NCBI RefSeq assembly: GCF_011386835.1
Contig: NC_088791.1
Span: 127,758,943-127,822,942 of the forward strand
DNA: 64,000 nt
Direction: 5' to 3'
Origin: Chrysemys picta bellii
Taxonomy: Eukaryota; Chordata; Testudines; Emydidae
Positions within the stretch are counted from its first letter, which is position 1, and every line of letters starts with the position of its first letter. The notes beneath the pieces are model-generated. The model did no database searches. It had not been told where the DNA came from and saw nothing but the letters and a program-made list of their open reading frames with translations. Positions 54,046 through 64,000 of this stretch are shown here, one piece after another. The position numbers and the translations under genes were made by a program.

Positions 54046-56984
54046 GCTTTACTTGCACTTCTCTGAGCAGGTGTAACTAAAATATATTGGTCATACATAC
54101 ATTACATAATCGGACATAAAATTATTTAGCCCCCTTTTAAAGCCAACAACTGTATCTGATGCTAGGAATCAAAAGAAAATCAAATTTGAATCTCTGTTTC
54201 ATACAATTTATTCTTAAGCATATTGTATATAATAAGTTTTTACAGACTCCACCATTTCAACCATTAGAAAAAGCCCAGAGGTCCAGATTACATATTATAA
54301 GTACAAGGGCCACGCCTGCAAAATTCCAAGCACCCTCAACTCTCAATAATGTCAGTACCATTTCCTGAATACCAGTGCACCAACTCACTATTTTCAGTTG
54401 GCACTGAAGTCTACTCCTATTATTTGCTTTCTACCTCATTTGTGCTTTACGTCATCCTTAAAGAAGATCACGCTTATTCCAAAAGGAAGTTGCACTAAGT
54501 GCATTGGACAGTTCTTTGTTGGATGGTTTTTCTCTGTAGTGGAAGACATAGATGGGACAGAAAGCACATGATCTTGCTGGAGAATAACTGAGGCACAGTG
54601 CGATTGGGTGGCATTAAAGAGAAGAGCCATGTTTCTCACGCCTCTAGACAGAAGACAGTCCAACATGCAAGAAAGTATACTTCATATCACTTGATATGTT
54701 CCAAAATCTTATCAGCCCCCAAATCCTCATTCAACTTCATTGGAGTGCATCCTTGAATGTATGTCCTGAGTCTGGACCAGATTGCTCCCTCCTGCAGAAA
54801 AAGCTGCAAATAGAAGATAAAGGGGAGGAAATCCTGCCATCCAAGAATTGGCCAGACATTGTCCTGCTCAAATTGTGACAACTAATAAGATCACATCCTG
54901 AGGTGTTATGACAGTGGGCTGAAGGACAGACGTGGATAAAAACAGTGGATAGTTCATTGTGAAACATTATTTAGCTTTACTTTTTCAAAAGCAGGGAACA
55001 TACTTGTATTTTCTTGAAGCATTAAAGATGGACTCTGTGTGGAGCCTGTTTTACAGCAGAAATTCATGTTTTTTGCAATATTATTTTTAATACAATAGAT
55101 ATTAGGGCTAAATTCTTCTCTCACTTGCATACAATATATCTTGATTTCTATATTCAGCTCTTCTTATGTGCACGGAACTCGCATTGATATCAGTGGGAGC
55201 TTTAGGCATGTGAATAGAGCTGGATATCTCAGTCTGAATATGCAATGGGAGAAGAAATACTTTTGCCTTTCCAACCTGATGATTCAGGTAAATGCTCTTT
55301 ACTTATTAGGCGGGATCCTCAGCGGTCAGTAAAAGTCAGCAAATATGAAGTAAAAGGAGCTAAGCTGATTTACATCTGCTGAGGATCTGAGCCATTATTC
55401 TGGAAATTTTAACATTTCTATGAAAACTTGAAGGATACATCTGCAGTGCATGCTCAGATGACAGCATCAATGAGACTTTAAAATACAGCCAAGAAACTTC
55501 ATTTACCATCCAAACTATATTCTGAGGGCTTCCTTTAAGCAAGAAAAGTGACCTCACACACAATATGTAATTTGGACTAAATGACTGCTGGAGGTTGCTG
55601 TTTCTGTGCTGATACATAGCCACCAATCAAGCTATCTGCCTGACAACATGATGACTCAGAGACAGAGGTTTTGAATTTATAGGATAATAAGAGAAAAAAT
55701 TACATTCACTTTGTCAGTGCCACTAGCTTCTTGATTCTGTGACTATACCAGGAAGACTATGTCTAGATTTATTCCGTTTTTCATTTGTTGGTTGTGGCAT
55801 GAACCAAAACCCAATAATGTTGTTTGTCTTTACTTAATGGCATATTCCTAATGCAGGAGTGGCTCTCATGTTTTAAACAGTGGCACTGTTTGTTGTGCCC
55901 CTCCCCCCCCCCCACCCCCACCCCCGCCTCTGCTCTGAGATCACATTCAGGGCAAGGTTGTTATTTGCCTTATATACTGACACACAGGAGAGAGGGGGTG
56001 CAAGGTCCTCACCTTGTTTCCCTGAGCAGCTTACATCACATTGGGAGAAAAGCAGCCTCCACTGTTCCCTGTCCCATGTAAGCGGGCAGGGAGTGGGTAA
56101 GCAGGGGCAGGGAGTGGATGGAGCCTTAATTTCACTCTGCACAATACATCAGCCATCACTGAACAGGTATAGCCCAGACCAGTTTAGATTGATCTGCAGG
56201 CATAGACCTCTAGTAGATTATTTTCTTGAGTAAGGAGGAATCAAGAAATGAATTTTGACTCCCAGAGTCACACATCTCTCTCTGATCTCTTCCAGAGTCA
56301 GACAGCTAGGCGCTATCCTTCCTGAAGCAGACTGTCAGGTCACAATCTGGGCCTCAGATTGGTTGGCTTCTAACCACTCTAGCATTTGGTTCAAAGGCAA
56401 TGCTGGATTCTTTGTCTTCTAGCCTTCCCAAGATTTTTCTAACACTTAAGAAAACAATATTACACAGCTAACACCATTACACAACATTATCAGTAGGTTA
56501 GAACAGCCAGGCAGAGTTCCTGAATGATGACACAGGCACAAGCTCATTTAAACAACAGAACTACATCTGTTGATTGGGTGCAGAGGCAGCTCTGGTCCTG
56601 CTGCTGGTGATGCAGATGTAAACAGTGTCAGTCTTTTCTCTTTGCGGATTGCACACACAGACCCTCTTCTGCATTGCATCTTAGAAAAGGGGAGAAGCCA
56701 CAGCCTCAGTGGCCAAGGAACACCCACCCATCCGCCCAGCACAGCAACCCTCTTGTAGCACAAATATTCTCTCCTGATGCATACGGCTAATAAAAAAGGC
56801 CTTTTTCGACCATCCAATAGAATATAATTTGCAATCAAATTCTACAAGGTGGATCCAAAAAAACCTGTACAAATATATGCTCAGTTTCTATGGTAATGCT
56901 GACAAGAAGATTGTCTCTTGCCCTAAATAGCTAGGCAGGGAAGTTTAGGAAATAGAAGACTTGTCCATACTCCCCTGTGCAGTG
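54046..56984. other. Intronic sequence, no gene; simple repeats and scraps
   Basis: 55105-55390 contains old palindromic MITE wording ('agggctaaattcttctctca', 'aggatctgagcc'). A C-rich run lies at 55903-55925, 55970-56130 is G/C-rich. The open frames in 54436-54967 and 55824-56233 have no domain. No exon of WNT7B seen. Confidence 0.45.
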
Positions 56985-57107
56985 TAGGGTGACCAGATGT
57001 GCCGATTTTATAGGACAGTCCCAATTTTGGGGTTTTTTTCTTATATACGCTCCTATTAGCCTCTACCCACTGTCCCGATTTTTCACATTTGCTGTCTGGT
57101 TACCCTA
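56985..57107 (-). mobile_element. hAT-type MITE, TAGGGTGACC family, copy 4
   Basis: A 123-bp copy in the opposite orientation to the others (the 'ctgtcccgatttttcacatt' block is inverted). Flanking 8-mers GTGCAGTG (56977-56984) and GTGCAGTA (57108-57115) match at 7 of 8. Confidence 0.9.
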
Positions 57108-57528
57108 GTGCAGTATAAGGGAGAGAGCAGCCTTGGCAAGGCTGCAGCTACTCCAGCCACATAGGTGGATCAGGAGTAGGTGAGATGTGGTGAGGAATGC
57201 TGGAGTCAAGGATTTGCACCTACCCCCCATTCCAGTGCACCAGCCAACAGAGCTGAGCCAGCACAGGGTGGAGCATAATCTGCCCCCTTTTTGTTATAAT
57301 CAAGGCCTCTAGTGATGACTATTATTGAACCAAAACGCTTCATGTCGACTTATATTGTAAACTGTTTGGGGGTAAGGAGGAGTGTCTGTTTGTTCTGTGT
57401 TTGCACAGTGCCTAGCACAATGGAGTTTTGCTCCATGGCTGGGGCTCCTATGTGCTATGATAATACAAATAGTAAATAATAATAATTAATAACAACAACA
57501 TCGGTGTTCTATCATTATACCTAATGAG
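57108..57528 (+). repeat. LINE-tail amniote repeat (57390-57490) in intron
   Basis: 'ttgcacagtgcctagcacaa', 'ctccatggctggggctccta' and the final AATAAT run are the plus-strand form of the repeat also at 8.76 and 25.68 kb. The first 280 bp hold nothing recognised. Confidence 0.6.
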
Positions 57529-57656
57529 CCAGATTTTCCCACCCTTACTGAAACTGAGTAGTACTTTACTCCACGAACAGTCCAATTTACGATAGTAATG
57601 ACGACTTGTGAAATAAACTGCTACTCATCCTAAGTAAGAGTATCTGAATCTGGCCC
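57529..57656. repeat. MITE, AGCCAGATT termini
   Basis: Left 'agccagattttcccaccctt' and right 'gtatctgaatctggccct' are imperfect inverses, and 'actgagtagtactttactcc' pairs with 'ctgctactcatcctaagtaa'. A palindromic old MITE; target duplication not clear. Confidence 0.6.
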
Positions 57657-58859
57657 TACATAAACAAATAATAATAAATGTCAAAAACGTACATATCTAA
57701 GGAGCTGGGGCCCTGCTCCCCAGCAGATAACATCCAACAGATTGGAGACACACTCCGTAATATTTTTTACAATTCCAATAACTATTTATCCAACTGACTA
57801 ACAATAAAATGGATTTTTGTTGTTATTGCTACATAGTTTTTTTTTTATGAGCAAGTATGTAACCAAACTATAATTTAAATAAAACAATTTTGTAGGTATC
57901 TGTGTGTTCACTAATCACTAATCTGTCCCTTTGTTTTCAGGATCTGCTCAGTAACTTTGGAGACCGCAGTTTCTAGACCTGCAACATCATAACCTGTTGT
58001 AAGTAGAACTGCAAACTGCTTTTATGTCCCATGTCTGCAGTCTCTGCAGCCAATAAAATTAAAATCATTTGATAATTATGCAAAACTAGGTCCTCATCCT
58101 GCAATAATTTAAGAATCTGCTTAACTTGGCTTGAATGACTAATCCAGTTGAGGTCAATGAGACTGCTCATGTACACAAGGGTGCTCATGTGATTATGGGC
58201 ACCGACCGGGCTTTAATTGTTACTCAGTGCACCCTCAAGCACTCCCCAAAACTTCAGATTTGTTACCTGAACTCAGACACTGAGTATTGTTGTGACATTG
58301 CTGACAGCTGAAAGAGCATTCAGGGTAATAAATGGAGCAGTGCAAAACATTCTATGCAAAATTCAAAGCACTCTGTTTTTTGTTTGTTTGTTTGTTTTGA
58401 GTTCATGGATTTTCTGCAAACAAGTCGGGTTTAGTACACAGTGCCAGTAAAATTATTTTAAGATTGAAGTGATGTAAGTCCAATGGTAAAAGTGACACAG
58501 TATTTCTTTTAGTTCCTGATTGGCTGAGCTCACCCCAGGTGATCAGGAGGTTTAGCAGAAGTCATTTGGGCTTATTTTTCCAGAGGGGATTTTGTATGTG
58601 CCTTCTGGCCCAGGCATAAAAATTCTGCATCTCTGTTATTCTTCCTGAGCTGGCTATGTCTAAGCTGGGTGTATGTCTGGGGTCTGAGTCTTTTGCAAAT
58701 CACTGTGAGGTGGTGAAAGGCTTAGGGAGTAGCTCTGTGCTGCTTCTTGATGCAATACTTTTGGGATTCTCCACCACTACAGTTATATGCAGTTTTTTGC
58801 TATGGTGCATCTGGATTCCAGCAGTTTTATTTGTGTTTTTCAATGATGTGATAAGGGTT
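57657..58859. other. Intronic sequence, no gene; small repeats
   Basis: 58080-58195 is an old palindromic repeat ('tcatcctgcaataatttaag', 'gactgctcatgtacac'). A (TTTG)n run is at 58379-58400. The open frame 58656-58871 has no domain or splice context. Confidence 0.45.
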
Positions 58860-59222
58860 CCCAGGAGGTAGCACAGTCTACTAAAAAGGGCATTGGACTG
58901 GGAGTCAGGAGACCTGAATTCTATTCTCAGCTCTGACGCTGATCTGCTCTGTGATATTGGGCAAGACACTTTGCCTCTCGGCAAGGTGTTGAGCATTCCA
59001 GCCCTAATACAGCAGAGCATGTGCTTAACTTTAAGCATGTGAGTAGTATCACTGAAATCAGTGGGGCTTAAAATTAAACACATGCTTAAGTCCTTGGCTG
59101 GACCAGTGCCAGAGTGCTCAGCACCTTTCAGGATTGAGACCTATGTGTCTGTCTTTCCCAGTGTAAACTCTTCAAAGTGGGTCTGTCTTTATGGTTGGTG
59201 CTAAACAAATAACAGCATTCAT
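58860..59222 (+). repeat. CORE-SINE, split by a palindromic MITE
   Basis: 58870-58985 has 'ggactgggagtcaggagacc', 'gaattctattctcagctctg' and 'gatattgggcaagacacttt'. The SINE resumes near 59150-59220 ('tgtaaactcttcaaagtggg', 'ggtgctaaacaaataacagc'). The insert at about 58990-59140 is palindromic ('gcatgtgcttaactttaagc' against 'ttaaacacatgcttaagtcc'). Confidence 0.7.
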
Positions 59223-59232
59223 CGCTTTAGAC

Positions 59233-59389
59233 CAGTGGTTCTCAACCTGTGGCCCAATCAGCACACAGCTGCCACCCATGTGACATCTTCAGGGCCATAC
59301 AAGTAGTATATATAGTGTGTGGATGTGGCCTACGTAACACAGAGAGTTGTATATGCAGCCCACAGTGATAAGTAGGTTGAGAACCACTG
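59233..59389. mobile_element. hAT-type MITE, CAGTGGTTCTCAACCT family
   Basis: 157 bp with termini CAGTGGTTCTCAACCT and AGGTTGAGAACCACTG (perfect 16-bp inverted repeat). Flanking 8-mers CTTTAGAC (59225-59232) and CTTTATAC (59390-59397) match at 7 of 8. This is the standard hAT pattern, and the ends match an amniote hAT MITE type. Confidence 0.93.
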
Positions 59390-62300
59390 CTTTATACAGA
59401 AACACATTTTTTTTTAAATTGAATCAGCCTTGGCAAAAAACAATGGACTCAGTTAAAATATTATAAAATCACAAAAGCTGGAGACTGTTTAATCTAGACT
59501 TCTCCTCAAAAGAAAGAGCCATGTAAAAATATGACAAAATAGTCAGATCTTTGAAGGGGAAGGTACCTTGTGTTCCCGTTTTTCACCGAACTACAGGGCA
59601 TTACTGACAACAAGAGACTGTAAAGGATAGGAAGGATATAATGCTAGCCATTGTGAGCCGTACAAATCGCCGCGCATGGAGAAAATAGCAGTGGAAGTTG
59701 TTATTAGATATTCGCACACAGTCTTTCAAAACCAAATAAACACAAAATTCACAGCGAAATGCCAGAGGGGCGGCCATATTTAGGGACTCTTCTTTATGGG
59801 CTGGATCCTCTGGTACAGAAGAGTTAGGATCAGCATGAGCCAGAGGGTGGGATAGGACAAGGTGGCTGTATGGCACCTTTGCAGCTCCCTGTTCCTTAGA
59901 AAGAGCCTGGGATCTGGCCTCAGATCGTCTGGGATTGTCTCAAATTTAATAGTGCAATGGAAGAAATTCAATCCACGAGTTATCTCAGAGATGTAACCCT
60001 AAATACATGGTCTGATCGTATTAGGGCAATGGCCTGATTTACTGCAGCTGAACATAGAGAGAGGCCTGTTTAGAATCCTTGTGACTGCAGCCAGTAAATG
60101 TATTTCATCGCCCTGGCTGCAAAAACAAATACCAGCTATAGAAATGTGACTGACAAGAATGGAATAACTGGCTCTTATTTCCCACTCCGTCCAACCTGTG
60201 CTCAGACGTAGTGGAGAGAAGCAGCAGCAGGGAGCTGGTTGTGGATCACTGATTCAGGGCTGCTTGGGGCCAGCATACGTTAGAGCTGCCTCTTTGCAGC
60301 TCTAACTTATTCCCAGGACCTTAAACCAGAGGAGGAGAGGGTGCAGTATAACTCTGATCTATCATACCCCCTACCCTCCTATCCCATTCATGCCACTCTC
60401 CAGAGCACACTCAACCTGGCCCTCCGTCGCCTTGCACATGGGGTAGAAGGCCCAGCTTCCACAGAAGGCAGTAGCTCCACTTCCACTAGATTTTTACAAG
60501 TGGAGAGCTCACCTAAACAGAGGGAATTATCTGCTGTACTGACTATCTCCGGCAGCTTTAAGGAGCAGACAGTCCATCCCAATTAAGAGAGATGTAGCCA
60601 GTTACTGCCTGTATTTAATTAACCACTGCACTATTGGATGAAAGATGCACCAAGTGGGTTAAGCTGATTTTTAAAATTCATTAGTATGACTTTTGCAATA
60701 AAAATAAGTATATTTACTGTAACTTGTGGCCTCAACACTGCTATATCTTATCTACAGGCATGATAGGGAAAAAGAAAGGGTTGAATCTGAAAATAGATGA
60801 GAGGAAAGAACAGGGGGATGAAGAGGAGGAGGGCAAAAGAAGAATTACCATTTGTTCTTTATATTGTGATGAGCCTTTTTCACACCAGTGTTAATGCTAC
60901 TGATAGCTGAATAAAATGGGCCCCTGCTGAAGTATTTCCACTCTGTGGGGGAGGGTCCTTTGCCCCACCCCAAGTATCTTGAAGTTTAATGTTCCACTAC
61001 AAGTAGCAGGTGATTTGTGCCAGTTATGCAATAATTATGGAGCTATTTGCTGCTACTTTGGGGCTGCAGCATCTAATCTGATATGTTGGGCTGACGGGGA
61101 GGGAGGCAAGGTGAGCTGGAAGGGAGAGGGAGGAGACAGAGAACAACAAAAGTGCATGGAAATGTGGATCGCATAGCCTATGCCTGAAATCCACATAAAA
61201 GCTTCTGATGTCTGCTAAAGGTTATTACTTGGCAGGGAGAGAAGAGATCATTAATTAATATTTAAAATACAAAACTCTTATGTGTAACAATTCTATTTGA
61301 AGAACTTCTTATCTATTAAACACCCTAGTTTCTAACAGTAAACAGAGTCTGGGCAAATCTAAACCAAATTTTGGTGAGGCATTGAGTCACTAGAATTACT
61401 TAAGAGAAAAATGTTTGCCATTGAGCCACAACAGAATCAGTTCGTAGGTGTTTTGATCTCATAATATTTCAGATCAATCAAGGTAGTGATCAAGGAGGCT
61501 GCTCTGACAAGGGATATGTGAACTGGTTCAGAGAAATTAAGAACCTTTTACCTCCAGTGTCACTGAACCTTCTTTTGTCTCTCAAAACAAAGTGAAAAAG
61601 AACCTTTTCTAAGGTCTTGACATGTTGGGATGAGAAACTTTATTTCAGTTTTGGGCTCTGACCATGACCAAAAGTGTGAGAAATCTCATCGGAGAGCTTT
61701 TACTTGACTATCCCAGTTTTGTAGATTCAAGAGATTCAGATAGTTTGGATTAAACATCCAAACTATTGGGCACTTTTTTGGATTCTCTCCCTCGCCAGTT
61801 TTAACACTGCAAAGCTAGGAGTCAGGATGTCAGCATTCCTGGATATCCTATTCAACACATTGTGCACCCTGTTACCAATGCCATTTAAATAAATACTTAC
61901 AGATTTAAACCAATGTTTACATTTTTCTAATCAATGTCAAAGCATTTTATTGTTACTGAAGATTAAACTGATTAAACTGTCTGGATACTAATGTCTTACA
62001 TTATTCCATAGGAGTGAAGTGCACCGTTAAAGTCAAGTTTTGCCAGCCCAAACATGAAAGGCTTAAGATGCATTCTGTAGGTTTAAAAGTTTAGCCTATG
62101 GCATCTAGGCTTGAGATGACTGTAATGGCAGGACACAAATGGTACGTTGGAAAGTGTCACATTGAGATATAGCCCTACCTAAGAGCTGAAGTTAAATGTA
62201 AGTTTGAACACTGGGTTTTGATTTCCTTGAACCCTTAATCCCTAGAATGGGTCAAATTTTCCTCTAAATTGCTCATCCGGGTCAAATAACCATTGAACAG

Positions 62301-64000
62301 CCTAGGAGGCACTACCCATGCAATAAGATTAGGAGGTCATGGGTTCAGTCCCTAACCTGGCCCATTCACCCCTGTCACAAATCTACTGACTTGACAGACA
62401 AATCTTTGTGATGAGCTGGCCACCCATTCAGAGGGTCAACAGAACTCCCACTTTTTGGGGAAATTTGACCGTGAGACTGAAGCTGTCTGTGTGAAGAGGC
62501 CCACTCCATGAGCACCCATAAACTGCAAAATCACCATTCAAAATATATCCTCCCCCAGTCTCCTTCTGCAGTAACTAATGTCTTCCAAGTTGACTCACAC
62601 GACTCAAGAAGCTTTTATTCTTACTTCTCAGGCATCCTAAAGAAAAATATTTAAAGAATGTTTTAATGATCTGTGTTATAAAGGAAAAAATAAATGCAGT
62701 GGGTGTACATCGTGTTTATTTGTTGAGTAATTAACTTTAGCAAATAAAAGTGAATGTTCTGAATGCTTTCACTAAAAGCTATTATAAAATAATACCTTAA
62801 TGCCATGTCTTAAAGTATACTTTAGACTCTCTTAAACTGGCCTCTTGTGTTTTTCATGCTTCAAAACTTCCCCCACCCTAGGAAAAAAAATTCCACGGCA
62901 TTCTTTCTGCATTACATAAGTGCTAAGGTAAGAAAACCACCTTGTTTTGTTTTATTGTTGGGTGTTCGGAAAATACAGCCTCAAGCAGGATCTGATAACT
63001 AATCCATACGGTGCATTACACTGAAAATACAGTCCAAACATCACAAACCAATTCCCAAACTCCAGACAGGAATCAGTGTCTTTGTTGTAGAACAGAACAA
63101 TACAAGCCCACCCTAACCCAAAATCAGGTCTTCTGGAGCTATGGAATGTCTTTATGGCATACTTCATGCTAGAATTTAGATGATGATGGATGATTGTACA
63201 TGTAGTAATTTTTGAAGATGTAGCTGATTGGCTGAGAGATAAAACAGAAGCCCTGGTCTCTCGTGATGTCCAAGTTGCCCTGGCACTTTTTATAAGAGTA
63301 GTGCTGTTGCAAAATCAGGTAATTACATTTGTCTACCCAAATCTCCCTTAGGTTTTAACTGTATAATGTATTCTTCATTTCCTGTCTAAGCTGTTGTGTA
63401 TTATTGCTGTGCCCTGCTAAACAGCTGGTGTTTGTCACTCCAGGATTGGGTGCTTTTACCTGGGAGTTGGTATGAGCCCTGGATACAGTTTTGTATATGA
63501 CTTTATGGCCACATGGGAATACTCACAGTATGTAAAGTTAAGTGCAGTCTTTGCCATTAAGTATAAGTGTTTGCAGAATCATGACCTATGTTTGTAAAGT
63601 GCTTCAGAATGAAAAACTTCATAACTCACCATCAGCCAATTCCCCTGGTGGAAGGGAACTTGCCAGTGGCATAAAGCTGTGGAGCTGGCACCTGAGCCAG
63701 CTGCTCTACACCCCGGCATAGGGGAGTGTTGGGCGTAGGGAAGGGGGGTGGCAGAGCTGTGCTAGGCCAATCCTCTACTGGTGGCTATGGCAACACACAC
63801 CAAGGCCAACACTGAATCAGGGCTCCATAACCAGCACTCTGATGTCCTTTGGAGTCAAATGCAGGAGAGAATCAACCCAAAAGATATGGAATGAATTCCC
63901 ACCCTCTGCATCCCAGAAAACCTCAGTCAAATTGTGCTCCACCACACTCAAACGGCTCAACCCTCATCTGGAGCGTGGTTGGAACTAAAACATTCTGCAA
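59390..64000. other. Intronic sequence, no gene recognised
   Basis: 4.6 kb of mostly AT-rich DNA. A tRNA-like B-box ('gtcatgggttcagtccctaa') at about 62336-62355 may mark a decayed SINE. 63500-63590 carries the old palindromic repeat of 58.08 kb in part. Open frames at 59601-59971, 60341-60586, 60979-61176 and 62952-63167 have no domain or exon signals. No CpG island or signal-peptide exon of WNT7B is evident. Confidence 0.45.

Noticed and set aside
1..64000. Other WNT7B exons (signal-peptide exon 1; exon 3 with the conserved cysteine-rich middle)
   Set aside because: No minus-strand frame shows the expected residues, and no CpG-island-like exon 1 is visible; absence is by eye only for the short exon 1.

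Overview
The window is vertebrate nuclear DNA, most probably from a hidden-necked (cryptodiran) turtle. The sequence basis is CR1 LINEs in several states of decay, abundant hAT-type MITEs, CORE-SINEs of the MIR type, Penelope-like element (PLE) pieces, and two copies (48.2 and 51.5 kb) of a tRNA-derived SINE with a CR1-like tail that matches the SINE family described from cryptodiran turtles. The species assignment is inference; the vertebrate assignment is secure.

The only host coding sequence I can support is one exon on the minus strand, 43533-43759 (227 bp). It has a good acceptor and donor and encodes 75 complete residues of a Wnt ligand, best matched by WNT7B (exon 2). No other Wnt exon was found. 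By inference, 1-43532 is intron 2 (at least 43.5 kb) and 43760-64000 is intron 1 (at least 20 kb) of WNT7B, so almost everything else is intronic mobile DNA and its relics.

Layout: 0-1.5 kb, a PLE fragment split by a 1.2-kb GC-rich insertion with a perfect 12-bp duplication. 2-5.1 kb, CORE-SINEs and four DNA-transposon MITEs, two with perfect 8-bp target-site duplications (TSDs). 7.8-8.45 kb, a MITE rebuilt into two adjacent long hairpins. 14.5-19.3 kb, a decayed CR1-like LINE with a nested hAT MITE, then another hAT MITE and a PLE with inverted ends. 26.3-30.65 kb, a nearly full-length CR1 with ORF1 and ORF2 broken by few lesions. 31.7-37.3 kb, a GC-rich terminal-inverted-repeat element holding a nested R2-type retrotransposon with an intact 1260-residue ORF. 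38-39.6 kb, an old CR1-like LINE on the minus strand. 49.3-50.0 kb, a second, very CpG-rich copy of the element that hosts the R2. The rest is SINE, MITE and LINE-tail fragments in AT-rich sequence with no recognisable gene.

Most notable is the R2. R2 elements normally sit at one site in 28S rRNA genes, yet this one lies in a DNA transposon within a Wnt-gene intron and keeps its zinc fingers, Myb-like domain, reverse transcriptase and endonuclease motifs. Its ORF may also extend upstream through 21-bp repeats that encode a repeated heptapeptide.
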